DNA of 64,000 nucleotides from Chitinophaga sp. H8 (GTDB taxonomy: Bacteria; Bacteroidota; Bacteroidia; Chitinophagales; Chitinophagaceae), in assembly GCF_040567655.1 (NCBI RefSeq), contig NZ_JBEXAC010000002.1:682001-746000 (forward strand). Direction: 5' to 3'. Below the pieces are notes generated by a model, which saw nothing but the letters and a program-made list of their open reading frames with translations, had not been told where the DNA came from and ran no database searches. This document shows, one piece after another, positions 26,486 through 36,023 of this stretch. How positions within the stretch are numbered: the first letter of the stretch is position 1; every line of letters begins with the position of its first letter. The position numbers and the translations under genes are program-made.

Positions 26486-26962
26486 TTATTTACCGGGTAA
26501 TTCCCCGGCTTGTTCCGAACGAGTGTTTTTGGGATGCAATACCAGTTCTTCCATCTGCTTGTACTTAGCGTAGAAATAGAGGTTACTGGCTACGAGCCCC
26601 ATTACCAGCATACACAGGGCAATGAAGGCACACCGCCACCAGATACTTACCTGCATAAAATTATTGGGCTGGGGCTGAATATTAATATAGGTGTGAGAAG
26701 CGGTACTATCGGGACCTTTAGGCGGCACATTATAATGGTCCCATCCGGCAGGTCTTAATATACGGGTCTTTAATCCGGCTGGTGGCAATACAGCATCGGC
26801 AAACAACGCTTGCTCCACCCTGCCTTCCACCATCATGATCTCCTTATCAAGCTCAGGGTAAAGTTTTCTCAGGTGCAATAGTTCGGCAGCCTCTTCCGGA
26901 CTGGCCAGGCCAAGCACATAACTTTCGATGATGCCGCTTTCTATGTATTCCTTTAATGCCAA
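26486..26962 (-). CDS. Short anti-sigma-like membrane protein, paralogue B
   Basis: The 158-residue protein begins with an anti-sigma N-terminal domain (EYIESGIIESYVLGLASPEE, then LHLRKLYPELDKEI) and has one membrane helix (about 106-130). Only about 28 residues follow on the far side, so it lacks the usual periplasmic RskA-type domain. It is clearly paralogous to the protein at 27149-27607. The 186-base gap to that gene is longer than expected in a tight operon. Confidence 0.75.
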   Translation of the reverse strand: MALKEYIESGIIESYVLGLASPEEAAELLHLRKLYPELDKEIMMVEGRVEQALFADAVLPPAGLKTRILRPAGWDHYNVPPKGPDSTASHTYINIQPQPNNFMQVSIWWRCAFIALCMLVMGLVASNLYFYAKYKQMEELVLHPKNTRSEQAGELPGK

Positions 26963-27148
26963 AATCTGGTATTAATCACCCCTGCAATCAGCAGCTTTTG
27001 TACACCTGTACAAATACTACCGTCAATGCAGGTAAAGTAAAAAAGATTTGAGACAACGCATATTACAAAAAAGAATACTCAATAGTTCAAGGCTGAAGGG
27101 GATTTAAATGTTTTGCAAAGGATATTTTTGCCAGCCAGGTAAATAACA

Positions 27149-27607
27149 TTACGGTGCCTTTACAGGTTGTACAATATGCTGCTGTTGTTTAAGTTCCTGT
27201 TGTTCCTGCATTTGCCGGTATTTTAAATAAAAGAATATCGCAAAAAACAGGAATATCTTAGAAAGCAGGAATACCACTATAAAAAAGAATTTCCACCATT
27301 TATGTACAGTAATATGGTCTCCCTCTTTCGGCTGGATATTGATGTAAGTATAGTTGGTTTTTTCCGTTGACTTGTTCTCATTTTCCCAATCAATCCTTTG
27401 CAGAATACGTTGCCTTACTGCTCCTGGAGGGGTGACAGCCTCTTCCATAGCTATTTTCTCCAGCTTGCTCTGTATGAGCTTCACTTCCTGGTTAAGTTCC
27501 GGATACAATTTCCTCATATGCTCCAGCTCTGCCACCTCTTCTTCAGATGCCAGCCCTAAAGCATACGCTTCAATAGCTCCACTTTCTATGTAACTGTTTA
27601 GCTCCAA
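27149..27607 (-). CDS. Short anti-sigma-like membrane protein, paralogue A
   Basis: The 152-residue protein has SYIESGAIEAYALGLASEEE and EHMRKLYPELNQEV in the cytoplasmic part, then TYINIQPKEGDH, a membrane helix (about 105-128) and a Gln-rich tail of about 25 residues. Its start overlaps the last 10 bases of the sigma gene, so translation is coupled. This is the typical arrangement for a cognate anti-sigma factor. Paralogue B next to it probably arose by local duplication. Confidence 0.8.
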   Translation of the reverse strand: MELNSYIESGAIEAYALGLASEEEVAELEHMRKLYPELNQEVKLIQSKLEKIAMEEAVTPPGAVRQRILQRIDWENENKSTEKTNYTYINIQPKEGDHITVHKWWKFFFIVVFLLSKIFLFFAIFFYLKYRQMQEQQELKQQQHIVQPVKAP

Positions 27608-28113
27608 GTATCTTTTAAAAATTTTCTAAGTTCAATCATTGTTGCCCGCAGGATCATTTTTACCGTTTCTTCCTCCACTCCCAGGATGGTGGCTACCACC
27701 ATTTGGGATAATCCTTTGAAATAACAGAGCCGGAACACCTGTCGCTGGTCATCGGGTAGCCCGGCAACAAACTGTTGTAAATGACTGTTATTTCTTATCA
27801 TGAGATCGTTACCTGTTGAACCATGGCCTAATGGCAGGATCTCCCGGATAGCAATTTCTCTTGTTTTACGCATTAACCAGGCAAACAGATTTGTATTTGC
27901 GTTATCCCTATACTCATGTATATACTGATAAACGTGCATAAAGGTTTTCACCAGCACCTCATCTGCCACTTCTTTTACCGGAATAATCTGTAATATCACT
28001 CCGTACAGGACACCAGCATACTTGTCATAGAACAATTCTCTGGCCACCGGCTCTCCCGCCATCAGTTGTTCCAGTAAAATTTGTTCTTTTATGTGTACCA
28101 CCGTTTGCTGCAA
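27598..28113 (-). CDS. ECF-type RNA polymerase sigma factor (second locus)
   Basis: The 171-residue protein has sigma region 2 (RELFYDKYAGVLYGVILQII, VKEVADEVLVKTFMHVY and LFAWLMRKTREIAI) and region 4 (LPDDQRQVFRLCYFKGLSQM, VVATILGVEEETVKMIL). It overlaps the following anti-sigma-like gene by 10 bases. The pair resembles Bacteroidetes ECF loci that control envelope functions. The signal and regulon are unknown. Confidence 0.9.
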   Translation of the reverse strand: MQQTVVHIKEQILLEQLMAGEPVARELFYDKYAGVLYGVILQIIPVKEVADEVLVKTFMHVYQYIHEYRDNANTNLFAWLMRKTREIAIREILPLGHGSTGNDLMIRNNSHLQQFVAGLPDDQRQVFRLCYFKGLSQMVVATILGVEEETVKMILRATMIELRKFLKDTWS

Positions 28114-28754
28114 TAGTAGGTGCCTTTGGTTGATACTTTAAAAGTATGAAATTATAACGAATTATAATGTATATTAAATAATAATTAATTCCTGCATTTT
28201 CAGCATCCAGCCTGCAATACCCGCTGATATAACCCATATTTTACCCTCCTATAGGGCAGGTTCGGGGCTAAACACCCATCCTGGTGTACTATTTAAACGC
28301 TGTATACCCTGCATTATTTCACGACCACACCCTGCCAGCATCGTTTTTTACCGGAATTGATGCGTTTTCAACGACTTGCACTACCCATCACACGCATGCC
28401 CCCTGCTTCCAACGGGTAGTAGCCATCCCTGACCAACAGGTATAAACCCGGTTTTCCTGACAGCTTGCTGCTGGCCTTACCTCCTGATATGCCTTAAATA
28501 TGGTGGTGGAATAACTACAGTACCTCTCGGTGTACCCGACCGGTCATTTAAAGGGATCATATTTCCAGGTATTAGGTCATTATGCCGGTAAAACAAAAAA
28601 GTACATACACCACAGTTAGCACCATCCCTACATTCTCATTAACAATTCCTGTACATTATTGTTGATTACATATAGCATAAAATTGCAGGTTAAAATTATA
28701 AGTTATTTTCCTTTTCACATGATTTAACTCATATTTAATTTTACAATTACCAGA
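28114..28754. other. Long intergenic region without a recognised gene
   Basis: About 640 bases between the divergent sigma-factor and CoA-transferase genes. The first 90 bases are very AT-rich and should hold the sigma promoter. The middle (28200-28560) is richer in GC and has no open frame with coding character, no tRNA and no strong hairpin. The last 200 bases are AT-rich again and lead to the CoA-transferase promoter. Confidence 0.5.
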
Positions 28755-28762
28755 TAGCTTTG
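28755..28762 (+). promoter_or_regulatory. Promoter -7 element almost touching the CoA-transferase start codon
   Basis: TAGCTTTG matches TAnnTTTG. Only nine bases separate it from the ATG at 28772, so the message would have almost no leader. Confidence 0.55.
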
Positions 28763-28771
28763 CAAAACAAT

Positions 28772-30049
28772 ATGGGAACACAATATACCACTGCAGCAAA
28801 CGCAGTACAACTGATTCAATCCGGCCATGCCGTTTTCATCCATTCTGCCGCCGCCACTCCCAAAGAACTGGTACAGGCTATGACAAACCGTAGCCATGAG
28901 CTCCGCAATGTAAAGATACTGAGTATCCATACCGAATGGGAAGCTGCCTACACCCGCCCGGAACATGTGCAGGCTTTTGATGTAAATGCTTTTTTCGTGG
29001 GCAGCAACATACGCCAGGCGGTAAATGAGGGCAGGGCCAACTATGTACCTATGTTTTTGAGCGAAATACCCAAGTATTTCCGCAGCGGATTACAGCCGAT
29101 AGATGTAGCCATGATCAGTGTTTCGCCCCCGGACAAAAACGGATACTGCACACTGGGCGTATCCTGTGATGTATCTAAATCAGCCATTGACATGGCCCGG
29201 ATCATTATCGCGGAAGTAAATCCCAATATGCCCCGCGTATTGGGTGATGGTGTGATCCATATTAATGATATAGATGCCCTGGTAACTGTTAACTACCCCA
29301 TTTACGAACAACAGATAACACCGCCTTCTGATACAGAACTGCAGATAGGACATCATGTAGCCTCCCTGATTGATGATGGTGCTACCCTTCAGATGGGTAT
29401 TGGAGGTATCCCCAATGCGGTACTGCAATGCCTTACTACACATAAAGACCTGGGTATTCATACCGAAATGTTCTCCGATGGTATTATTTCCCTGGTAGAA
29501 AAAGGGGTGATCACCGGCAAACATAAAACCATACATCCAGGTATCCTCGTTTCCAGCTTTGCTATCGGATCCAGACGCCTGTACGACTTTATGGATAATA
29601 ACCTGATTGTACGTATGCTGGATGTGGAATACGTCAACAATCCTACCACTATACGTAAAAACCCTAAAGTAACTGCTATTAACAGCGCTATTGAAATAGA
29701 TATCTTCGGACAGGTTTGTGCCGACTCAATAGGGCTTAAACAGTACAGTGGTGTAGGCGGGCAAATGGACTTCATGCGGGGGGCAGCTTTATCCACCGGA
29801 GGAAAGCCTATTATCGCCATTCCGTCTGCTACACATAAAGGTATCTCCCGTATTGTATCCCAGCTAAAGCCAGGGGCCAGCGTAGTAACTACCAGGGCTC
29901 ATGTACATTATGTGGTAACGGAATACGGGGTGGCCTACCTGCAGGGAAAGAATCTCAAGGAAAGAGCCAGGGCACTTATTGCGATTGCTCATCCGGATCA
30001 CCGCGAACAACTGGAAAAAGATGCTTACCATATTTTCAAGGCCTACTAA
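28772..30049 (+). CDS. Acetyl-CoA hydrolase/transferase (4-hydroxybutyrate CoA-transferase type)
   Basis: The 425-residue class I CoA-transferase moves CoA between acyl-CoA and a free acid such as acetate. Motifs include IHSAAATPKELV near the start, LQMGIGGIPNAVL, the catalytic Glu in HTEMFSDGI, and GVGGQMDFMRGAALSTGGK and VVTEYGVAYLQGKNLKERA near the end. The ATG at 28772 fits the family; a TTG four codons upstream overlaps the promoter element. The gene is alone between divergent and convergent neighbours. The exact acid is not deducible. Confidence 0.9.
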   Translation: MGTQYTTAANAVQLIQSGHAVFIHSAAATPKELVQAMTNRSHELRNVKILSIHTEWEAAYTRPEHVQAFDVNAFFVGSNIRQAVNEGRANYVPMFLSEIPKYFRSGLQPIDVAMISVSPPDKNGYCTLGVSCDVSKSAIDMARIIIAEVNPNMPRVLGDGVIHINDIDALVTVNYPIYEQQITPPSDTELQIGHHVASLIDDGATLQMGIGGIPNAVLQCLTTHKDLGIHTEMFSDGIISLVEKGVITGKHKTIHPGILVSSFAIGSRRLYDFMDNNLIVRMLDVEYVNNPTTIRKNPKVTAINSAIEIDIFGQVCADSIGLKQYSGVGGQMDFMRGAALSTGGKPIIAIPSATHKGISRIVSQLKPGASVVTTRAHVHYVVTEYGVAYLQGKNLKERARALIAIAHPDHREQLEKDAYHIFKAY

Positions 30050-30088
30050 CTTAAGCGGCTACCTGAAAATATATGGTTATAAATAAGC

Positions 30089-30128
30089 AGCCCGCACGGC
30101 TTAAACAATTTTGTTTACCGTGCGGGCT
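30089..30128. terminator. Bidirectional terminator between CoA-transferase and MFS genes
   Basis: AGCCCGCACGG pairs with CCGTGCGGGCT around an 18-base loop that contains a smaller AAACAA/TTGTTT stem. It lies between the two convergent stop codons. Confidence 0.85.
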
Positions 30129-30148
30129 TTATTATACCTTGGTTGCTG

Positions 30149-31402
30149 CTAATCTCTTACCGGTACCAGCTGATCATCATCTGCTTCCGTAAAATCCAAC
30201 TGCCGGTGGTAGGTTTCCTCCAGCTTGTACAATGCCCATACTGCAATGGCTACAGTAAATAACCCTACTACCAGGGCAGCAGTGATAATTCCCCAAACCG
30301 TTCTTGCCTGCATAAACAGGAAGGTAATAGGCACTACCGCTCCCCTGATAAAATTAGGTACGGTGGTAGCTACCGTGGCACGCAGATTGGTACCAAACTG
30401 CTCGGCAGCAATTGTTACAAACAACGCCCAATAACCAATAGACATTCCGGCCAGCCAGCAACAGAAATACAATCCCCCATCAGTACTCCATGGATAATAC
30501 AGATACACCAGCATGGCCATCGTAGTAAAGGCGATAAACAGCCCTACCACCTTTTTCCTGCTTTTCAACTGCTGACTCAGCACGCCACTTATCAGATCTC
30601 CCATGGAAAGTCCTATATAACCATACATCACCGCTTTTCCAGCAGATACTGCTGTGGTAATGCCAAAGGCTACGCCAAACTCCGGACTGAATGTCATCAA
30701 TACGCCAATCACAAACCAGATAGGTAACCCGATCAATATACAACGTACATAACGCATCAACCGCTGCTTATTGGCAAACAGTGCAAAGAAATTCCCCTTG
30801 TTTACCTCCTTTTGCTTTTTTACCGCACTATAAATGCCGGATTCACTAATGCTTACCCGCATGATCAACAACAATAACCCCAGTCCGCCTCCTATCATAT
30901 AGGCCATCCGCCAATCAAACATTTCCGAAACAATGTTTGCCAGTACCGCTCCCAAAAGCCCTACACCGGCTACCAGCGAAGTACCATACCCACGCACTTC
31001 CTTGGGCAGTATTTCTGCTACCAGGGTAATACCAGCTCCCAGCTCCCCTGCTAAACCAATACCAGCTATTAACCGCAGGATCGCATACTGCAGCTCTGTT
31101 TGTACAAAACCATTGGCAATATTGGCCAGGGAATACATCAGGATAGAACCAAATAATACAGACAACCGCCCTTTCTTATCTCCCATAATACCCCATAAAA
31201 CACCCCCTATCAGCATCCCTATCATCTGCATGTTAATCAGAAATACCCCCTTCTCCAACAGGTGATCCGGTGATACCCCCAGATCCTGCAAGCTCTGTAC
31301 CCGCACAATACTGAATAACAGCAAATCATAGATATCTACAAAATATCCAAGTGCAGCTACAATTACCGGAAGTTGCAACACCTGCTTCAACTCATTTTTC
31401 AT
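30149..31402 (-). CDS. MFS transporter, metabolite:proton symporter type
   Basis: The 417-residue protein has twelve predicted helices. MFS signatures are GYFVDIYDLLLFS in TM1 (the acidic pair typical of sugar and organic-acid porters), GVLWGIMGDKKGRLSVLFGS between TM2 and TM3 and RLIAGIGLAGELGAGITLVAE in TM4. The pattern is closest to the metabolite:H+ symporter group (dicarboxylate, shikimate or proline/betaine carriers). The substrate cannot be assigned. It is convergent with the CoA-transferase gene, so an organic-acid link is possible but unproven. Confidence 0.88.
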   Translation of the reverse strand: MKNELKQVLQLPVIVAALGYFVDIYDLLLFSIVRVQSLQDLGVSPDHLLEKGVFLINMQMIGMLIGGVLWGIMGDKKGRLSVLFGSILMYSLANIANGFVQTELQYAILRLIAGIGLAGELGAGITLVAEILPKEVRGYGTSLVAGVGLLGAVLANIVSEMFDWRMAYMIGGGLGLLLLIMRVSISESGIYSAVKKQKEVNKGNFFALFANKQRLMRYVRCILIGLPIWFVIGVLMTFSPEFGVAFGITTAVSAGKAVMYGYIGLSMGDLISGVLSQQLKSRKKVVGLFIAFTTMAMLVYLYYPWSTDGGLYFCCWLAGMSIGYWALFVTIAAEQFGTNLRATVATTVPNFIRGAVVPITFLFMQARTVWGIITAALVVGLFTVAIAVWALYKLEETYHRQLDFTEADDDQLVPVRD

Positions 31403-31917
31403 ATATTCGTTTTAGTGATCATTTTACTGCTTTAACTATTGCCAGTTCGTTGATATGCCTGTTTTATAAAAACAACAGCTCCCACTACCTGCTGATTAGC
31501 TGGCTATGGTTTCCAGGCATATTACTTTACCGGGATGATAGTCCTTTAACTGCTGTAGGCTGATTTTGGTGCGGGTATTTGGTTGTGACAACGCGTCGAT
31601 ACTCGTCCATAACGGGATCATCTACTATAAAGTACCTATATGCATCTCCACACTTACTATATAAATTAAATTATTGAGGCCTAAATAAGAATATTTTTTT
31701 CTAATAAAGAAGCACTTTAATATTTATTTTATAATATAGTACCTACTACCTCCTCCATATGAATATTTTCACTCATCTAATAACAGCCAATACCAGCCAG
31801 CCAGCAAACCCAGGAACAGGTATTCCGGCGGAGGCTATTAATACGCATGCTACCAAAATGGCCTGAACATTGCATTCCTATTAAGTGTTATATTTAATTA
31901 CTAAAAACCCTTTGTTC
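31403..31917. other. Intergenic region, MFS gene / lipoprotein
   Basis: About 515 bases between divergent genes. Positions 31640-31740 are very AT-rich. A 35-codon frame at 31759-31866 (starting MNIFTHLITAN) is open but has no recognisable feature and is not called. No tRNA or strong hairpin is seen. Confidence 0.45.
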
Positions 31918-32454
31918 ATGACTAAATACATACTCCTTGCATTCAGCACCCTGATAGCCGTGGCCTGTAATAACACCACCACTTCCAACAATAATAACAA
32001 TGCAACGGATACTACCGCAGATACTTCCCTGGCGGCGCAGCCAGCTGCCAATTCAGCCCTGGACGTACAACCCCTGTCCAATTACTTTGTTAAAAACAAT
32101 ATTAAAATAAGCGATAGTCTCACTTTTTGGGTAATCGATAACCAGACTTCTTTTGACAGCCTTTTTGGAGTGGCCAAAACAATGACCAATGAAATAGTGA
32201 CCCCTGATTTTGGTACACACGTGGTCATTGCGGCTACCATGCCTGCTACTGCCTATAATACGCAGATACAATTACTGTCGGCCACCAATGATAATGACAA
32301 CAATGCAGAAATGCATTTCGTGGCGGTAGGGGCAGAAAAACAATCTTCTACCATCACCCCTGTATGGCTGGGGCTTTTGCCTAAAACAGGACTAAAAACA
32401 GTGAAACTCTATACCGGCGACCAGCTGTCTAAAGCCGTTACTCCTCCGCAATAG
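31918..32454 (+). CDS. Hypothetical lipoprotein
   Basis: The 178-residue product starts at the ATG at 31918 with a lipoprotein signal (STLIAVACNN, Cys at residue 17), then an Asn/Thr/Ala-rich linker. A globular part of about 120 residues follows (DSLTFWVIDNQTSFDSLFGV, PDFGTHVVIAATMPA). It is probably held at the outer or inner membrane by its lipid. No family is recognised and no operon partner is present. Confidence 0.72.
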   Translation: MTKYILLAFSTLIAVACNNTTTSNNNNNATDTTADTSLAAQPAANSALDVQPLSNYFVKNNIKISDSLTFWVIDNQTSFDSLFGVAKTMTNEIVTPDFGTHVVIAATMPATAYNTQIQLLSATNDNDNNAEMHFVAVGAEKQSSTITPVWLGLLPKTGLKTVKLYTGDQLSKAVTPPQ

Positions 32455-32467
32455 CTTATATTCAAAG

Positions 32468-32508
32468 CAGATAGCCCCTGGCAGTTTTTAATAGCCAGGG
32501 GCTATCTG
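32468..32508. terminator. Strong hairpin after the lipoprotein gene
   Basis: CAGATAGCCCCTGGC and GCCAGGGGCTATCTG form a perfect 15-bp stem around AGTTTTTAATA, 13 bases after the stop. No U-tract follows, which is common for hairpins in this phylum. The 250 bases between this hairpin and the helicase gene show nothing else. Confidence 0.65.
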
Positions 32509-32757
32509 TTCCAATAACCCACACATCTGCTGCCAACTCCCAGACAGGCAGTTATTGCAGGCTCCGGCAACCTGTTTATCTGCTGCTGCTGTCCCATGCT
32601 GACAGTCATTTCCTGCCCCTGCTTTATTGTATACATTCCGGTGCTCATCGCAAATATGCACTGTGCTAATCTCCCTATACCTATATCAGTTCCACGCTGT
32701 TGATGTAAATTTGCCATTTTACAGCAGCAGAATGCACTTAATACTATATATTCAACT

Positions 32758-35700
32758 ATGATTTCCCGCGAAACACAACAATACCACCAGCGCTTCCAGG
32801 ATGTATATCAGCGGCTGAATGAACGGCAGCGGGAAGCAGTAGATAATACTGAAGGACCCGTCATGGTTATTGCCGGACCAGGTACCGGGAAAACACAAAT
32901 CCTGGCTTCCCGTATCGGCAAAATCCTGAGGGATACCGACTTTCTGCCACAAAATATTCTCTGCCTTACCTATACGGATGCAGGTACTGTAGCTATGCGT
33001 AAACGCCTGGTAGACTTTATAGGACCTGATGCCTACCGGGTAAACATACATACCTTTCACTCCTTTTGCAATGAAGTGATCCAGGACAACCTCGGCATGT
33101 TTGATAAAACTTCCCTGGACCCCGTTTCTGATCTGGAAAAGATCCAGCTGCTGAAAAAACTGATTGACGGATTTGATAAGAAAAATCCTCTGAAACGCTA
33201 CCGGGGAGATGTCTATTTTGATATGAAAAACCTGGCTTCCCTCTTTTCAAATATGAAACGGGAAGGATGGACCGTGGCCTTCATCAAAGATCGTATAAAA
33301 GCCTACCTGGATAGCCTGCCTGAACGGGAAGAATTTATCTGCAAACGGGCTACCAAAAACTTTAAGAAAGGTGATATACGTACCGATAAAATTGAAATAG
33401 AAGCGGAAAAAATGGCTCGGCTACAGGCGGCAGTAGAGCAGTTTACCGTATTTCAGGGCTTAATGCATGCGGCCAACCGTTATGATTTTGATGATATGAT
33501 CAACTGGGTGATCCGGGCCTTTGAAGAAAATCCCCACCTCCTGGCAGATTATAAAGAACGTTATCAATATATACTGGTAGACGAATACCAGGATACCAGC
33601 GGTACCCAGAACAAACTTATCGAATTACTGATCAGCGGGGATGAAACCCCCAATGTGTTTGTAGTGGGTGATGATGACCAGTCTATTTACCGTTTTCAGG
33701 GAGCCAACGTAGAAAACATGGCCCAGTTTGCGACCAGTTTTGTGCAAACACTGCATACCATCGTGCTTACACAAAACTACCGTTCGGTACAAAACATCCT
33801 GGATGCTTCCATGTCTTTGATAGACAACAATGGCAACTCCAGGCTGGTGAATCAATTACCCGGACTCAGCAAACAACTGCTGGCCAGCAATGATAAACTG
33901 GTACCCTTAAATATCCCTCCCGTTATCAGACGGTATAATACTCCCAAAGATGAAATGGCAGGCATCACCCTGGCTATTACCGGACTTATCCAGGATGGGG
34001 TAGCTCCGGGGAAAATCGCCGTTATTTACCGGGAAAACAAATACGGGGAAGAGCTGGCAGAATATTTCCGGCTGAAAGGATTACCCTTTTATTCCAAACG
34101 GAACATCAACCTTTTTAATGTCCCGTTTGCCAGGAAAATACTTAACCTCTTGCGTTATTTAGCCAGTGAACTGGAAACGCCCAATAGCGGCGATGACCTC
34201 CTGTTTGAAATCATGCACTATGACTTCTATAAAATCCATCCGGTAGACGCGGCCAAAATAAGCATCAAAGTAGCTGAAAAAGGGTTCCAGGAAAAAACAT
34301 CCATCCGGCAGTTCCTGCATGACTGGCAAAAAACCCGTAACCTGTCATTATTTACAGAAGCGCCGGACGATGAACTGATACGCCTGAGCCGTACACTGGA
34401 AAAATGGATCAAAGAAGCACATAACGTTACCCTGCAACAACTTTTTGCCAATATGGTGAATGAAGGAGGGATACTCAGCCATATTATGCAATCGCCGGAA
34501 AAGATATGGCTGATGAAGGTATTGCAATCACTGTTTGACTTTATCAAAGAAGAAACACGCCGCAATCCGGACCTCAATATCATCTCCCTCATGCAGATAG
34601 TGAAGCTCATGGAAAGCAATAATATTCCCATTGAACAGGTACAGGTTTCCGGTAATGAAAAAGGGATTAACCTGATTACCGGGCACGGCTCCAAAGGACT
34701 GGAATTTGAATATGTATTCATGGCGGGCACCAACTCCCACTTGTGGGAAAAGAAAAGGAAAAACAGTACCGGTTTTTCTTTCCCCGACACAGTATTTACT
34801 ACAGAAGCTACTTCTACAGACGAACAGGAACTCCGGCGCCTGTTTTATGTAGCGCTTACCCGGGCAGAAAAACACCTGTATATCAGTTACCCCGAATTCC
34901 GGCAGGACGGGAAACCGCTGGAACCCAGTATGTTTATTGCAGAGATACTGGAATACCACCAGCTGCCCAATGAGCGGATAGAACTCGCTGATGAAGTGAT
35001 GTTCGATTTTGAATCGTTACACTATGCTAAAGACCAGGCCCCTGAAATTGCACGGGTAGACCAGCTTTTTGTGGATGCGATGCTGAGTAACTTTGTTATG
35101 AATGTAACCGCCCTGAACAACTACCTGGATTGCCCGTTAGGGTTCTTTTATAAAAACCTGGTCAGGGTACCTACCGGCCGCTCCGAAAACACAGAGTTTG
35201 GTTCTGCGGTACACTTTGCACTGGAAAAGCTGTTCCAGAAAATGCAGGAAAACAATAATGCATTCCCCACCAAGGAAGAGTTCCTGCGCGACTTCCGCTG
35301 GAGCATGATGCGCAACCGGGAATGTTTTACCAAAGAGGCTTTTGACCGCCGGATGGAATATGGAAAAGATATCCTGACGGCTTATTACGATACCTATATC
35401 GGTAAATGGAATACAATTGTGAGCGTAGAACGCAATATCCGAAACGTAGTCATTAATGGAGTGCCGATTAAAGGTAAGGTGGATAAACTGGAATTTGATG
35501 GCAGCGATATTAATGTGGTGGATTACAAAACCGGCGACTACGAAAAGGCCATCAAAGACTATAAGAAATTTGAAAAACCCAATGAACGCAACCCCAACGG
35601 GGGCGATTACTGGCGGCAGGCTGTATTTTATAAACTACTGCTGGACAACTACCGGGTAAAGAACTGGACAGTGGTGAGCACCGAATTTGACTTCATTGAG

Positions 35701-35919
35701 CCTAACAAACAAAAACAGTATCATAAAGAGAAGGTGTTCATTACCAAAGAAGATATGACTACTGTGAGCCAGCAGATCACCGATACCTGGACTAAAATAC
35801 AAAACAAGGAATTTTATACCGGCTGCGGCAAGGAGGATTGCATATGGTGTAATTTTGTGAAAGACAATAAGTTATACGTTGCATTACACGAACACATGGA
35901 GGAAGAAGAGGAAATATAA
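32758..35919 (+). CDS. UvrD/Rep-type helicase with AddB/Cas4-like iron-sulfur nuclease domain
   Basis: The 1053-residue superfamily 1 helicase has all motifs: Walker A AGPGTGKTQ (39-47), Walker B DEYQDTS (about 275), GDDDQSIYRFQGA (about 303), TQNYRS, TGHGSKGLEFEYVF (about 640) and VALTRAEKHLY (about 697). A PD-(D/E)xK nuclease follows with VDKLEF and VVDYKTG (about 905-925). Four cysteines (one in LDCPLGFFYK near 790, three in CGKEDCIWC near 1022-1030) match the 4Fe-4S cluster of AddB and Cas4. It probably processes DNA ends or stalled forks. AddA/AddB partners are not adjacent, so it appears to be a one-protein helicase-nuclease. Confidence 0.9.
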   Translation: MISRETQQYHQRFQDVYQRLNERQREAVDNTEGPVMVIAGPGTGKTQILASRIGKILRDTDFLPQNILCLTYTDAGTVAMRKRLVDFIGPDAYRVNIHTFHSFCNEVIQDNLGMFDKTSLDPVSDLEKIQLLKKLIDGFDKKNPLKRYRGDVYFDMKNLASLFSNMKREGWTVAFIKDRIKAYLDSLPEREEFICKRATKNFKKGDIRTDKIEIEAEKMARLQAAVEQFTVFQGLMHAANRYDFDDMINWVIRAFEENPHLLADYKERYQYILVDEYQDTSGTQNKLIELLISGDETPNVFVVGDDDQSIYRFQGANVENMAQFATSFVQTLHTIVLTQNYRSVQNILDASMSLIDNNGNSRLVNQLPGLSKQLLASNDKLVPLNIPPVIRRYNTPKDEMAGITLAITGLIQDGVAPGKIAVIYRENKYGEELAEYFRLKGLPFYSKRNINLFNVPFARKILNLLRYLASELETPNSGDDLLFEIMHYDFYKIHPVDAAKISIKVAEKGFQEKTSIRQFLHDWQKTRNLSLFTEAPDDELIRLSRTLEKWIKEAHNVTLQQLFANMVNEGGILSHIMQSPEKIWLMKVLQSLFDFIKEETRRNPDLNIISLMQIVKLMESNNIPIEQVQVSGNEKGINLITGHGSKGLEFEYVFMAGTNSHLWEKKRKNSTGFSFPDTVFTTEATSTDEQELRRLFYVALTRAEKHLYISYPEFRQDGKPLEPSMFIAEILEYHQLPNERIELADEVMFDFESLHYAKDQAPEIARVDQLFVDAMLSNFVMNVTALNNYLDCPLGFFYKNLVRVPTGRSENTEFGSAVHFALEKLFQKMQENNNAFPTKEEFLRDFRWSMMRNRECFTKEAFDRRMEYGKDILTAYYDTYIGKWNTIVSVERNIRNVVINGVPIKGKVDKLEFDGSDINVVDYKTGDYEKAIKDYKKFEKPNERNPNGGDYWRQAVFYKLLLDNYRVKNWTVVSTEFDFIEPNKQKQYHKEKVFITKEDMTTVSQQITDTWTKIQNKEFYTGCGKEDCIWCNFVKDNKLYVALHEHMEEEEEI

Positions 35920-35952
35920 CCTGCTGGAACTGCCCCTCCGGCAATTCCATAC

Positions 35953-35982
35953 ACTGCAAACTCTTTTACGTAAGTTTGCAGT
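35953..35982 (+). terminator. Hairpin after the helicase-nuclease gene
   Basis: ACTGCAAACT and AGTTTGCAGT form a perfect 10-bp stem around a 10-base loop, 33 bases after the stop codon. It lacks a U-tract. Confidence 0.5.
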
Positions 35983-36023
35983 CAATTTGTAATAATTGTA
36001 TAATTCAATAGGATCCAGGTAAC

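Noticed and set aside
28025..28237. A 70-codon minus-strand frame at the start of the second sigma gene
   Set aside because: It overlaps the sigma gene in another frame and extends into AT-rich intergenic DNA; composition is not protein-like.
31759..31866. A 35-codon plus-strand frame (MNIFTHLITAN...) before a lipoprotein gene
   Set aside because: No promoter, conservation evidence or protein feature supports it; frames of this size occur by chance.
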